Of a stretch of DNA of 64,000 bases, positions 1 to 9,523 are shown piece by piece. The position numbers and the translations under genes were made by a program. The notes under the pieces are model-generated. The model was not told the origin of the DNA, did no database searches, and saw nothing but the letters and a program-made list of their open reading frames with translations. Position 1 is the first letter of the stretch. Every line of letters starts with the position of its first letter. The stretch lies in contig NZ_OY776223.1 in the NCBI RefSeq assembly GCF_963675395.1, positions 3,038,001 through 3,102,000 of the forward strand. Reading direction: 5' to 3'. The stretch comes from an uncultured Vibrio sp. Its GTDB lineage: Bacteria; Pseudomonadota; Gammaproteobacteria; Enterobacterales; Vibrionaceae.

Positions 1-933
1 ACCTTGTTTCCATGCGCGCATGAGTCCGGGAACACCAAGCATGGAATCCGGAGAGAATACCTCAGGGTCGAGAAACATATCGTCGATGCGGCGGTAGATC
101 ACATCCACTCTTTCAGGTCCGTAGATGGTTTTCATGTAAACGCAGTCATCTTTGTCGACATATAGGTCTCCACCTTCGACTAACTCCGTCCCCATCTGCT
201 GGGCAAGGAAAGCATGCTCAAAATAGGCAGAATTGTAGATACCTGGAGTTAAAACGACGATTTCTGGTCGCGCAATATCTCTTGGAGAAAGCGCCTTTAA
301 CGTATCGAGTAGCTGAGACGGATAGGAGTCGACCTTTCTGATATTGTCATTTTCGAACAGCTCCGGTAACACCCTTTTCGTAACGGCTCGGTTTTCCAGC
401 ATATAAGAAACGCCGGATGGAACACGGAGGTTATCCTCTAGGACATAAAACTGTCCGTCGTCAGCACGCACCAAATCGGTGCCACATATATGCGCCCACA
501 CACCAAAAGGGGGCGACACACCGACGCACTCAGGGCGAAAATTTTTTGATTCTTTAATAATATGCGCGGGAATAATGCCGTCTTTAATACAGTTTTGGCC
601 GTGGTAAAGATCGTCGATAAAACGGTTTAGAGCGGTAAGGCGCTGCTTTAGTCCTTTTTCTGCAGCTTCCCAGTCTTTTGCATCGATTGTTCTGGGAATA
701 ATATCGAACGGCCACGCACGGTCTATGTTGCCTTCTTCGGTATAAACAGTAAAGCTGATACCCATTTCCTGAATGGTCGCTTCCGCTGCAAGCTTACGTT
801 TATCAAGCTCTTCAGGAGGTAAGCCATCGATATAGCTCAGCAGTCGGCATGAAGAATCTCTGTAGTTGCCTGCGTTGTCGATCAGTTCATCGAAGTACTC
901 TCCACTGTCGTATCCATCGGTTAATTTACTCAT
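1..933 (-). CDS. Circularly permuted ATP-grasp family protein (5' part only)
   Basis: The frame is open from an ATG at 933 to the window edge, giving the first 311 residues; the 3' end lies outside. The translation (MSKLTDGYDSGEYFDELID..., then PRTIDAKDWE, GVSPPFGVWAHICGTDLVR, YVLEDNLRVPSGVSYMLENR, VVLTPGIYNSAYFEHAFLA) matches the COG2308 circularly permuted ATP-grasp type 2 proteins. The LEDNLRxPSGVSYMLxNR block and the RRIDDxFLDP block are the diagnostic stretches. Members are presumed ATP-dependent carboxylate-amine ligases of unknown substrate, probably making a small peptide. They commonly sit next to an alpha-E domain gene and a transglutaminase-like gene; such partners would be downstream, outside this window. 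Family identity is firm, function is not known. Confidence 0.85.
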   Translation of the reverse strand, partial: MSKLTDGYDSGEYFDELIDNAGNYRDSSCRLLSYIDGLPPEELDKRKLAAEATIQEMGISFTVYTEEGNIDRAWPFDIIPRTIDAKDWEAAEKGLKQRLTALNRFIDDLYHGQNCIKDGIIPAHIIKESKNFRPECVGVSPPFGVWAHICGTDLVRADDGQFYVLEDNLRVPSGVSYMLENRAVTKRVLPELFENDNIRKVDSYPSQLLDTLKALSPRDIARPEIVVLTPGIYNSAYFEHAFLAQQMGTELVEGGDLYVDKDDCVYMKTIYGPERVDVIYRRIDDMFLDPEVFSPDSMLGVPGLMRAWKQG

Positions 934-1347
934 AACGGGGATCCATCCTCTAGCTTTGAAACCCATTTCCCGGCCGTACTTTACTTTTATCCCTAGCAGC
1001 AACTTTTGATCTTCAAAGAAAGAAAACCGGCGCGAGTTGATGTTTCTATTTTGATTAGTTTTATTCTTTAGCTATTGCATAAGCATGCATCTAACTCATT
1101 ACAATAGTAAGAAGAACAGCAAATAACAGGCCGGAAATTAAAGGGTCATGGAATATTAATATTTACAAAGTGAGTTGAGTCATTATGAATAAAGGCAACA
1201 GAGTCAACTTGCATATCGTTGATATCTTTCATCGCGAGTCACTCCCCTAAGTTTTCAATACAAACATTAAAGCATTGATTGTTTTCTGTTTATCAGTTGC
1301 AGCGATCGCCTCGAACGTTTAGATTAGCCAAAAGATGATTACAAGAC
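934..1347. other. Intergenic gap, divergent promoter region
   Basis: This gap separates the divergent ATP-grasp and GGDEF genes, so promoters for both must lie here. It is AT-rich. A 21-codon frame at 1184-1249 (+) begins ATGAATAAAGGC but has no convincing ribosome binding site. No repeat, RNA gene or terminator is evident. Confidence 0.5.
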
Positions 1348-2922
1348 ATGGTTGAGAGCAGGTTAATGTGGGACAAATTGAATTTAAGAAAGCTAATCCT
1401 GATCCTATGTGTGTTCAGTGTCGTTGTCACATTACTTAATGCTTTTTACTCAATCTATCGCGTACAACATAATCTGATTATCAGCAACACAATGGAGTCA
1501 AACCGTGTTTACGCCGAGAAAATGGCGGAAATGACGGATGCTTTTATTGATTCTGCGATGTCTCAGCTTGAATACAGTGCAAATATGCTCCGTACGAAAA
1601 TGGATGATCCTGATGTCTTGGTGCGAGAAGTCGATCGTTTAAAGCGCCAAACCGATTACTTTAACTCAGTTCTCGTCGTCAACTCTGAAGGCGTGATAGT
1701 CTCTGTTTCTCCAGAAACGGTGCAAATCAAAGGCATGCGTTTAACAAGTGAGCGCTTGCTGCAATCTCTGCACGCTCAAGCGCCAAAAATTACCGAGCCG
1801 TTTGTTTCTCCGGCCGGGAACTATTTAACCAGTCTTTCCTATCCGATTTTTTCTGAAAATGGCGAGTATCTGGGGTATGTTTCAGGCACCATTTATCTCG
1901 AACAAAAGAATATACTGAATACTTTACTGGGACAACATAGCTATAAAGATGGGTCTTATCTATATGTTGTCGACCAAAATCGCACGGTGATTTACCATCC
2001 AGATAAACGCAGAATAGGGCAGAAAATCGTCGATAATGATGCGATCAATGCCGTTATTGAAGGCAATAAAGGGAAACTGGACATTGTAAACTCTCTGGGC
2101 GTTGAGGTTCTCGCCGGATATGCACCAGTAATACGGTCTGGATGGGGGATTGTTGCCCAGAAGCCTAAAGATATTACGTTGTCAGTGCTCGATCACCAAA
2201 TGTGGAATGTGTTTCTCAAGACACTTCCGATTGGCGCATTGACACTCTTACTGATCTGGGTTTCTTCGGTTTTTATATCCAAACCGTTGTGGCAGTTAGC
2301 GAGCGCAGTAAAGAACTTCGAGAACCATTCTTCGAGTGAGAATGACCTTACACAGATTAAACCTTGGTATTTTGAAGCCAGTTATCTGAAACGTAGTTTT
2401 TTGAGTGCGATGAACATGGTTTCTAACACCATTGATCAACTTCAACTCGACACCTTGACTGATGCGATGACGGGGTTATTAAATCGCCGAGGGTTAGATA
2501 AGGCAGTCGAAAACCTCCGTGAGCAAAATACCCCATTTTCTGTACTTGCACTGGACATTGACTACTTTAAAAAAGTAAATGATAGCTTCGGCCATGATGC
2601 GGGAGATGCGTTATTAAAGAGCGTCGCGACTTTGATTCAGGAGCAAGCGAGAAAGGGGGATGTCGTGTGTCGGTCTGGTGGCGAAGAGTTTATTGTATTT
2701 TTGACGAAAACCGAACTGGAGCAGGCATTTTTGGTCGCAGAGCGGGTAAGACAGTCGATTGAATCACAAGAGTTTTCGACCGTTGGGCACGTAACGATTT
2801 CAGCCGGGGTATCTCATTGGAATGGTGCCAATGAGCCGATAAACGCGGCTCTTAAAAATGCTGACGATGCGTTATATCAAGCGAAGCATAATGGTAGGAA
2901 TCAAACGGTACTGCGATACTGA
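1348..2922 (+). CDS. Membrane-bound diguanylate cyclase (periplasmic sensor + GGDEF)
   Basis: This 524-residue protein has a membrane segment at about 14-34, a periplasmic double-Cache-like sensor region (about 40-280, with the YLYVVDQNRTVIYHPD signature), a second membrane segment near 288-310, and a C-terminal GGDEF domain. The active site is GGEEF at 444-448, and an RxxD inhibitory site (RKGD) lies five residues before it. It is therefore predicted to make c-di-GMP from two GTP, with product feedback, in response to an extracytoplasmic ligand. The first ATG (1348) is poorly placed; a second ATG at 1366 (MWDKLNL) follows a GAGAGCAGG stretch and could be the real start. It is monocistronic, with divergent and convergent neighbours. 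The signal it senses cannot be read from the sequence. Confidence 0.9.
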   Translation: MVESRLMWDKLNLRKLILILCVFSVVVTLLNAFYSIYRVQHNLIISNTMESNRVYAEKMAEMTDAFIDSAMSQLEYSANMLRTKMDDPDVLVREVDRLKRQTDYFNSVLVVNSEGVIVSVSPETVQIKGMRLTSERLLQSLHAQAPKITEPFVSPAGNYLTSLSYPIFSENGEYLGYVSGTIYLEQKNILNTLLGQHSYKDGSYLYVVDQNRTVIYHPDKRRIGQKIVDNDAINAVIEGNKGKLDIVNSLGVEVLAGYAPVIRSGWGIVAQKPKDITLSVLDHQMWNVFLKTLPIGALTLLLIWVSSVFISKPLWQLASAVKNFENHSSSENDLTQIKPWYFEASYLKRSFLSAMNMVSNTIDQLQLDTLTDAMTGLLNRRGLDKAVENLREQNTPFSVLALDIDYFKKVNDSFGHDAGDALLKSVATLIQEQARKGDVVCRSGGEEFIVFLTKTELEQAFLVAERVRQSIESQEFSTVGHVTISAGVSHWNGANEPINAALKNADDALYQAKHNGRNQTVLRY

Positions 2923-3118
2923 TGAGCCGGGGTGGTTAAAAGAGCCCGTTACTTGCTGGACTCAGAAACATCAGCTAGAACACGACTAAAAACCCCCTTT
3001 TGCTTCGTGCACTTCCAGTTATCATCAACTCCATTTTTAAGAAGATGGCGGTAGAACGCTGGCAAGATCGACGCTTCAACTGAATTGATCAAAACCGCCA
3101 CGCTGAAATATAAATAAT

Positions 3119-3152
3119 AAAAAAGCTCCTTAGTTGAACTAAAGAGCTTTTA
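3119..3152. terminator. Bidirectional intrinsic terminator
   Basis: A nearly perfect inverted repeat, AAAAGCTCCTTAGTT then AACTAAAGAGCTTTT, lies between two convergent genes. It has A/T runs at both ends, so it can stop the GGDEF transcript and the lipoprotein transcript. Confidence 0.8.
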
Positions 3153-3167
3153 AGATAAAAACCAGTT

Positions 3168-5102
3168 TTAGTCTATTTCTACCAAGACTGCTAAGCCTAA
3201 ACCATCCGGATCTGAGTCGGTATTCGCTGAGGCTGTGGTAAAAACCCCCAGACTTGCGGATTCATTAAAATACCCTGTCATACTGAACGTCCCATCACTA
3301 TCAGTAACCGAAATCGTAGCCGCACCATTTGAAGCAACCGACGTACTTGCAGTTAGGCTTATCGATTCTTTACTAGACTCTAGCTGGTCGCCAAAAGAAG
3401 GCAAATCGATTGTTGCGATGGAGCCATTCAGGGTGGCTGAAGATTCAGAAATAAAGTCTAACGTAGTAGCAAAGCCCGAATGTGATAGCTCAAATGCTGT
3501 ATCGCCTAACATTGCAGAGTTAGTAAAGATGAGGCGATAAGTTCTACCAGTTAATACCGGGGTTTCAGATGGGAGTTTAACCGCTAAAGTGGTATCAATT
3601 TCCATATCAGACCCATCAAGGCCGTCGGCACGATAGAACACTAAGAAGTTATAATCTGCGTTAACAAAGCCATCAACAGAGTCTCCATCGACAGAGACAA
3701 TATCCCCACTGGAAACAGTCACAATACTTAGACCAGATTCCGCGCCAAACTCTTCCGTAGAATAACCGCCGTAACGAGAGATATGTTGTTGAGTTGTGGC
3801 TGCTACATCAACTGTAGCATTGCCTGAAAAAGTTAAGACGTTTGTCTCTGTCTCAACTTCTACGGAGCCGTTATTCATAAAACGAGAACCGAAGTAAACC
3901 CGCCCAAAATCCCCAGTTAGGTCGGGGGATGACATATTGGTAGGTTGATCTGCCATCAGTAATAAACCTCGTCCCACCTCAATGCCTCTTTGATCGTCTG
4001 GGTCCAGGGCATCTTTTGTCCCATCACCATTGGTATCAATGGTTGCGTAACGTGCACTGTTAAACGTACTCAGGCTAAACGCGACATTACTATCTTTCAC
4101 TTTTTGAAATTTTATGATTTGTGGTGGAGAACGCCAGCCCCAGTCTCCATCAATTTCTTCTTCGAAATCAGCTTCAATCGTTAAAATTTTTCCAGAATCA
4201 TAAGTGGCGGCGACGGTTTCATTCTCTTCAGTTTCGGTATAATACACGGATTCATAGTAAGCAGATGCATCATCACCATGCACATATCCCCAAGCACCTT
4301 CATTATCAGTCAACTCGACCTCAACGTTTCCGTCACTCTCGCCAGTAAGAGCGACTGAAGAATAAAACATGTCTAGAGCATAGGTCCCGAAGTCACCGTC
4401 ATGCAAACCTGTGACCATATCTATTAATCGGTAGTTGCCTGAAATTTGAACAGCGGAAGAGGGCGTCGCATTGATAGAAGCGATTTCTTTATCTACGAAC
4501 TCTCCAACCTCGTTTTCTAAAGCGGTAAGCATACTCGACATGTCAATCCGACTCGCCAAATTAAACGCTTCGACTTGTCCCTTTAACTTTATCACTGACG
4601 CGCTAGTAAGATCGTTTAGTGAGCTACCCGATTGGATAAATTTGCGTAGTACGAATTCTGACATAGGTGATATATCGACGGACTCTTCAACCACTTGGGA
4701 TCTTAAATCGATATCGTTGTCACCGGATATTCTAACGACTAAATTACCGCCAAGCGAAACGCCCTCTGGCACAGTAATAGTGTAATCGCCCGTGATGGAA
4801 GTCGTTGATGTTGCGATCACGTCACCAACCTGATTACCGTCATCATCGATTCTGATGAGCTCAACCAATGCACCAGTGACGGGCTGTAAGCCAGTTATCC
4901 CGGCATATACAGAAGGGAATACCCCGTTGAATACACTTTCTATAATGGATTGATGCTTAAGCATTGCAACTTCGCCACTGGGCGCGGTGACATTGCCACT
5001 TACTTCTTGTGACCTTGCACTTGTATCACCATCACTGCCCCCACACGCGGTTAATATTAATGTTAATAAAACGACGCCATACTTAGACCTTATTATGTTC
5101 AT
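3168..5102 (-). CDS. Large lipoprotein of unknown function
   Basis: I do not recognise this 644-residue protein beyond its outline. It begins with a type II signal peptide whose lipobox is LTAC, with the lipidated Cys at residue 20, followed by GGSDGD, so it should be a membrane-anchored lipoprotein facing the periplasm or surface. Residues about 70-130 (VTGALVELIRIDDDG ... TGDYTITVPEG) look like a carboxypeptidase-regulatory or SdrB-like beta-sandwich. A calcium-loop-like stretch, DTNGDGTKDALDPDD, occurs near residue 355. The rest is acidic and beta-rich, without transmembrane segments. A GGAG ribosome binding site precedes the ATG. It stands alone, and its terminator is at 3119-3152. It could be a surface or biofilm-associated protein, but that is only inference. 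Confidence 0.75.
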   Translation of the reverse strand: MNIIRSKYGVVLLTLILTACGGSDGDTSARSQEVSGNVTAPSGEVAMLKHQSIIESVFNGVFPSVYAGITGLQPVTGALVELIRIDDDGNQVGDVIATSTTSITGDYTITVPEGVSLGGNLVVRISGDNDIDLRSQVVEESVDISPMSEFVLRKFIQSGSSLNDLTSASVIKLKGQVEAFNLASRIDMSSMLTALENEVGEFVDKEIASINATPSSAVQISGNYRLIDMVTGLHDGDFGTYALDMFYSSVALTGESDGNVEVELTDNEGAWGYVHGDDASAYYESVYYTETEENETVAATYDSGKILTIEADFEEEIDGDWGWRSPPQIIKFQKVKDSNVAFSLSTFNSARYATIDTNGDGTKDALDPDDQRGIEVGRGLLLMADQPTNMSSPDLTGDFGRVYFGSRFMNNGSVEVETETNVLTFSGNATVDVAATTQQHISRYGGYSTEEFGAESGLSIVTVSSGDIVSVDGDSVDGFVNADYNFLVFYRADGLDGSDMEIDTTLAVKLPSETPVLTGRTYRLIFTNSAMLGDTAFELSHSGFATTLDFISESSATLNGSIATIDLPSFGDQLESSKESISLTASTSVASNGAATISVTDSDGTFSMTGYFNESASLGVFTTASANTDSDPDGLGLAVLVEID

Positions 5103-5420
5103 AACCCATCTCCATGATTAGGAAAACACAACAATTGCACGAATATGCAACAGTCGCGTTACAATGCATAATAGTTAAGTAGTATTTTCTATGCAAATTA
5201 ATGCATTCAAAATGTTCCGCGCTAGGTATGTGAAATGACCTGAGCACAGGACAAAGCGAGTAGGGAAGCTCTGGGTACGCTATTGTTTATATAACCTATT
5301 AAGTTTGTTTTTCAGTTATGTGAAACGTACATAGTCTTGGAAAGTTTAAAAGGTGTTTAACCATAGGTTTAATGAAATAGACTTTAAATCACTAATTTCT
5401 ACAAGAAGAAGGATGTAAAA
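5103..5420. other. Intergenic gap, divergent promoter region with ATGCA repeats
   Basis: The gap separates the divergent lipoprotein and rimK genes. Four copies of ATGCA/TGCAT occur in about 65 bp (5144-5149, 5164-5169, 5191-5196, 5201-5206), the last two forming an inverted pair. No small gene or RNA is evident. Confidence 0.4.
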
Positions 5421-6326
5421 GTGAAAATCGCCATTTTATCAAGGAATAAGAACCTTTACTCCACGCGTAGATTAAAGGAAGCGGGCGAAGCGCGTGGCCA
5501 CGAAGTCGACATCATAGACACATTACACTGCTACATGGATATCACCAGCAGTAAACCTGCGGTGAGGTTCAAAGGTGAGCAGCTACCGCATTACGACGCG
5601 ATTATTCCGCGGATTGGTGCGAGTATTTCGTTTTACGGCACATCTGTTGTCAGACAGTTTGAGATGACTGGCAGTTTTAGTGTCAACGAGTCTGTTGCTA
5701 TCAGCCGTTCACGAGATAAATTGCGCTCCATGCAGCTTCTCTCAAGAAAAGGCATAGGGTTGCCACGTACAGGGTTTGCCAACCGTCCGGACAATGTGAA
5801 AGATTTAATCAGAAACGTGGGTGGTGCTCCTTGTGTAATAAAACTTTTAGAGGGGACACAAGGTATTGGTGTTGTGTTAGCGGACACCGCGAAATCTGCT
5901 GAGGCCATCGTTGAGGCATTCATGGGTCTAAAAGCCGATATTCTAATACAAGAATTTATCAAAGAAGCGGGAGGCGCCGATATTCGTTGTTTTGTTATCG
6001 GTGAAAGGGTCGTGGCCGCAATGAAAAGGCAGGGAGCAGAAGGTGAATTTCGCTCAAACCTACACCGAGGCGGTTCTGCCACTTTAGTGAAATTGTCCAA
6101 AGAAGAGCGCGCCACTGCCATCGCCGCAGCTAAAGTTATGGGGCTGAAAGTTTGTGGTGTCGATATTCTAAGAGCGGAGAGGGGACCTGTGGTAATGGAA
6201 GTTAACTCATCGCCTGGACTTGAAGGGATAGAGACAGCAACGAATAAAGATGTCGCGGATATGATTTTCCAGTTTATCGAAAAAAACGCCAAACCATACA
6301 GAACGAGAACGTTAGGCAAAGGGTAA
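5421..6326 (+). CDS. rimK: RimK, ribosomal protein S6--L-glutamate ligase
   Basis: RimK is an ATP-grasp enzyme that adds glutamate residues to the C-terminus of ribosomal protein S6 in the cytoplasm. The 301-residue length and the start [20 protein letters not shown] are typical. The ATP-grasp core shows in [18 protein letters not shown] (nucleotide-binding lysine and glycine loop) and in [14 protein letters not shown] (metal-binding Glu and Asn near the C-terminus). The start codon is GTG, preceded by a clear AAGAAGGA site. No partner gene is adjacent, and the next gene begins over 300 bp downstream. Identification is firm at family level; the S6 substrate is inferred from E. coli. Confidence 0.95.
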   Translation: MKIAILSRNKNLYSTRRLKEAGEARGHEVDIIDTLHCYMDITSSKPAVRFKGEQLPHYDAIIPRIGASISFYGTSVVRQFEMTGSFSVNESVAISRSRDKLRSMQLLSRKGIGLPRTGFANRPDNVKDLIRNVGGAPCVIKLLEGTQGIGVVLADTAKSAEAIVEAFMGLKADILIQEFIKEAGGADIRCFVIGERVVAAMKRQGAEGEFRSNLHRGGSATLVKLSKEERATAIAAAKVMGLKVCGVDILRAERGPVVMEVNSSPGLEGIETATNKDVADMIFQFIEKNAKPYRTRTLGKG

Positions 6327-6661
6327 TAAAAAGTGAATCACAGGCTCAATTTGCCCGATAACTGGCAATCGAGTTATTGTTGCAAATCTCCGGCTTTGTA
6401 TCACCGTGCTCACCTTACATTTTGCGTATTCCGCGAGTGACAAGTGCTTTATTTTTAAAGATGGTTTGTTCGTCGAAGTGTTGTCTGATTCGGCTCACTT
6501 TACACAGTTTTTCTCAGGTAAACGTCCATTCAGGCTGCAGGTAAATAGTGTGAGCAAGCTTTATCTTTCAAACTAAGAGTTTCCAACTGCAGTGGATATT
6601 AAGCCATTATCAATATTCAGGTAGTTTCATTGCTAGTCAGCGCTAAGTAAAGGAGATAGGA
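6327..6661. other. Intergenic gap with an open but startless frame
   Basis: The + strand frame 6337-6576 is open for 80 codons but has no ATG. The only plausible start is GTG at 6406, giving 56 residues (VLTLHFAYSASDKCFIFKDG...). It could be a small gene or the remains of one. The last 80 bp presumably carry the promoter and the AAGGAGATAGG ribosome binding site of the following hydrolase gene. Confidence 0.35.
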
Positions 6662-7204
6662 ATGCTCAATAAAGGCAGCACAGGCTTGGTCGTTGTGGAT
6701 GTACAAGGCAAGCTCGCGACATTAGTGCATGAAAGTGACCAGCTTATTGAAAATGTCACCAAGTTGGTCAAAGGTGCTAAGGCACTTGATTTGCCAATTC
6801 TTTGGCTGGAGCAGAACCCAGAAAGGCTAGGGCCAACCGCTGAGCCTATTCGACGGGAGCTGGAGAAAGCGTATTTACCCATTACTAAGTACACATTTGA
6901 TGGCTGTAAAGAGGAACGGTTTAAACTGGCGGTGGAAAATGCCAAAGTGGACACTTGGCTCGTGTGTGGTATTGAGTCACATATCTGTGTGTATCAAACC
7001 GCGCTTTCTTTGCGTCAATTTGGCTATCGAGTTGAGCTTGTGACCGATTGTGTATCGTCTCGTATGGCGGCGAACAAAGCGCTCGCTTTGGCAAAGTTAA
7101 CGACTAATGGTGTCGTATTAACTGGTTTGGAAATGTGTCTTTACGAAATGGTGGAAGACTGTCGAGCGCCAGAGTTTAAAGATATTCTGACGCTGATTAA
7201 ATAG
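6662..7204 (+). CDS. Isochorismatase-family cysteine hydrolase
   Basis: This 180-residue cytoplasmic hydrolase of the isochorismatase superfamily has the expected catalytic triad: Asp13 in LVVVDVQGKL, Lys76 in PITKYTF and nucleophile Cys109 in GIESHICVYQTAL. Superfamily members hydrolyse amides or vinyl ethers (nicotinamide, isochorismate, ureido compounds), so the substrate cannot be named. Of known members it resembles the YcaC/SH3-less group most in size. It has a strong AAGGAGA ribosome binding site just before the ATG. It is probably transcribed alone, and the next gene is convergent. No siderophore or NAD salvage genes are nearby to suggest a pathway. Confidence 0.85.
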   Translation: MLNKGSTGLVVVDVQGKLATLVHESDQLIENVTKLVKGAKALDLPILWLEQNPERLGPTAEPIRRELEKAYLPITKYTFDGCKEERFKLAVENAKVDTWLVCGIESHICVYQTALSLRQFGYRVELVTDCVSSRMAANKALALAKLTTNGVVLTGLEMCLYEMVEDCRAPEFKDILTLIK

Positions 7205-7228
7205 GCTTTTAACAAGCGATTGTTCGCA

Positions 7229-8125
7229 TTAGTCAAATTCTCGCTGATATCTTGGCAGCATTGACTCGTTGCCAAGTAACCCTCCTTGATGAACGTATAT
7301 CAGCGTCTTGTCTGGGTTTTCGTTTAACCACGGTGCTAAACATTGCCACATGTATGGGTCGTAAAGAAGGTCAAACTCCAAGTCTGTTTGTTCGTATAAG
7401 CTTTTCCATATCTCGTAATCGTCTTTGTATAGGCGTCCGAAATGGTGTTTTTTTCGTACCGATAAAACTTGCGGATGACTGGTTTCTCCCAGCATATTGA
7501 ACTGCTCAGCCAGATAGTTTTCATCCCCCACGCACGGGCAGGTTAAGATTTCTATTCCATGAGGGTGGAGATACTTGTGCAGATACAGTGCGGTAGTACC
7601 TGTCCCGGATGGAAGCGCAACCGTAAACTGTTCTTTTGCTCTGAAGCGAGTCCAATCTAGAATCTCGCGCGCGAGTTGTTTTACGCCACCTTCAGCGATT
7701 TGAGAACGTCCGCCTTCAGGCATCAACAGGGTGGTATCATTCAATCCCCGTATATCTGTAATGTATTGGCTAGGGTGAAGCTCGCTGCCAACATCTTTCA
7801 TTGATGTTATCTGCATCCCCAAATCGAGTGCCCCCCGATAATTACCAATAGGCGTGCGTTTTAACCAGTCTGGGATGTGACTAACATAAAACTCGAATGC
7901 CCATCCTTTGACTTTTGCTAGAGCAGCCAGAGAATACATGGCATTAGACTGGGCTGAGCCATAGCTAATCAGAGTCGTAACGTTTGTAGCCGGCTCTTCT
8001 AGTAGCATCATGAACTTACGTGCTTTGTTCCCGGAAAAGTGAGAGTGGAGCAAGTCATCACGCTTTAGAAAAAATTTCTGACCGTTAAAGCTGTGTTGAG
8101 TGATTGGGCTTTCAGAGAGTTTCAT
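7229..8125 (-). CDS. ACC deaminase / D-cysteine desulfhydrase family PLP enzyme
   Basis: This 298-residue fold-type II PLP enzyme opens with FFLKRDDLLHSHFSGNKARK, in which Lys34 of SGNKARK should bind PLP. The SYGSAQSNAMYSLAALA loop and the phosphate-binding LPSGTGTTALY loop are typical of 1-aminocyclopropane-1-carboxylate deaminase and D-cysteine desulfhydrase homologues. The substrate could be D-cysteine or a related beta-substituted D-amino acid; true ACC deaminase activity is less likely in a marine Vibrio. It is slightly short for the family (about 320-340). It lies convergent to the isochorismatase-like gene and upstream of nothing in its own direction, so it is probably monocistronic. 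Confidence 0.85.
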   Translation of the reverse strand: MKLSESPITQHSFNGQKFFLKRDDLLHSHFSGNKARKFMMLLEEPATNVTTLISYGSAQSNAMYSLAALAKVKGWAFEFYVSHIPDWLKRTPIGNYRGALDLGMQITSMKDVGSELHPSQYITDIRGLNDTTLLMPEGGRSQIAEGGVKQLAREILDWTRFRAKEQFTVALPSGTGTTALYLHKYLHPHGIEILTCPCVGDENYLAEQFNMLGETSHPQVLSVRKKHHFGRLYKDDYEIWKSLYEQTDLEFDLLYDPYMWQCLAPWLNENPDKTLIYVHQGGLLGNESMLPRYQREFD

Positions 8126-8242
8126 GTGATGCCTGACGGAATAAACCGTGTCACCTGGTCATTTAAAAAGGTGGCACAGTTTACCTCTATCGCTATGAGA
8201 ACAAAAGTGGCGAGGCTTAAAATGACCTTTGATTTTTAGTGG

Positions 8243-9523
8243 TTATTCGTCTGTGTGTTCGGATGACAAATGGATCAATGCTTCACATCCCCCAGCAGGG
8301 TGTGTATTGATATCAAACTGCCAGCCGTATCGGCGGCACAAGTCATCAACGATCATGAGCCCTAAACCGTGTCCGTCAGAGTCTGGGACAGAAGAAAAGC
8401 CTTCTCCTTCATCTCGAACAGACAAACTATCGTCGCTCATTTCAACGTATATTTTGCCTTTGGAGGTCGCGGCAATACTATTTCTTATCAGATTACTCAG
8501 AACGATATTAAGCACAGCGGTTGTTGCTCTCGTATGTGGACTGCCTGTCACCGACACTTCAAACTCAAGAGACTTTTCATCAGCCTGTGCCTGGCTAAGT
8601 GAAACAATGTGGCGTAACTCTTGCTCAGAAATTCTTCTTACAGGGCTGTCATCCGAATTTCGCTCATAACGAACTAATCCGAGTAATGCGTCGACCATGG
8701 TCGACATCTGCTGTGTGGCGTCTTGGATACGATTAACCTGGCGTTCCTGAAAGGGTGTGCTGGAATTTCTGGCTAATAAACTACTGGAGCCTTTCATTAC
8801 GGTCAGTGGTGTTCTTAGCTCATGACTGGCGTAGCGTGCGAAGGCTTGCTCGCGCTTAATGACCTGATTTACCTCGTTGCGATACTCGTTAAGTTGAGTA
8901 GCAAGGGCTTCGAACTCTTGCGCTGAACCAGAAGGAACAACAAACTTCTTCGTTGTATCTCCTTGGTGTTCATCCAGTTGTGTTTTCAGGGTGTTAATCG
9001 GTTCTATCAAACGTTGAGATAAGCGGAGTAACAAACTGCCGAATACGAACATCAGAACAAGAACAACCACCAGTACCAACCCGATGACATAAGAAAATTC
9101 GCTCCATGTCATCTCGATTTCATCAATTAGCGAAATCAATATGACAGGATGCTCTTCACCATCTTGCGTGTAGGTACTCATGTAAATCATGCGTGTATTG
9201 GGCTCGTCGCCAACTTCACCCAAAAAATAGTGTTTATCTTGCAAGAAAGGACGGTAAAGCGAGGGGACCAGGTTGATGTCATTGTATGCCGTGGTCAGAA
9301 CGTCGAGTTTTATGACACCCTCAGAAGGCGTTTGTTTAAAATGCTCAATGGCTTCTTTTTTGTCGATCATAATCCGGCGTTCACCGACGCGATCTTCTGA
9401 CCATAACAGTGATCCACTTACTAGTGCAAAGCAGAGCAATCCGATCACAACAGAAACCAGCAAGAAAAAAAGTTCAAGTCGGCCGGTCATACTTGTCGTA
9501 TTACCGAGTAAGCGACGAATCAT
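8243..9523 (-). CDS. Two-component sensor histidine kinase
   Basis: This 426-residue inner-membrane kinase has membrane segments at about 19-40 and 145-166, enclosing a roughly 100-residue periplasmic sensor. A HAMP-like linker (about 165-220) follows, then an H-box with His234 in YASHELRTPLTVMKG. The ATPase domain shows N-box LSNLIRNSIAAT, G1 DEGEGFS and G2 GHGLGLMIV. Its ATG overlaps the stop of the response regulator gene (ATGA), so the two are translationally coupled. The C-terminal part is compact. The stimulus is unknown; the sensor region has no domain I recognise. It should phosphorylate the OmpR-type regulator encoded just upstream. Confidence 0.92.
   Translation of the reverse strand: MIRRLLGNTTSMTGRLELFFLLVSVVIGLLCFALVSGSLLWSEDRVGERRIMIDKKEAIEHFKQTPSEGVIKLDVLTTAYNDINLVPSLYRPFLQDKHYFLGEVGDEPNTRMIYMSTYTQDGEEHPVILISLIDEIEMTWSEFSYVIGLVLVVVLVLMFVFGSLLLRLSQRLIEPINTLKTQLDEHQGDTTKKFVVPSGSAQEFEALATQLNEYRNEVNQVIKREQAFARYASHELRTPLTVMKGSSSLLARNSSTPFQERQVNRIQDATQQMSTMVDALLGLVRYERNSDDSPVRRISEQELRHIVSLSQAQADEKSLEFEVSVTGSPHTRATTAVLNIVLSNLIRNSIAATSKGKIYVEMSDDSLSVRDEGEGFSSVPDSDGHGLGLMIVDDLCRRYGWQFDINTHPAGGCEALIHLSSEHTDE

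Noticed and set aside
5633..6319. 228-codon frame antisense to rimK
   Set aside because: It is the reverse reading of a well-conserved gene, and its translation is serine/threonine-rich and matches no family.
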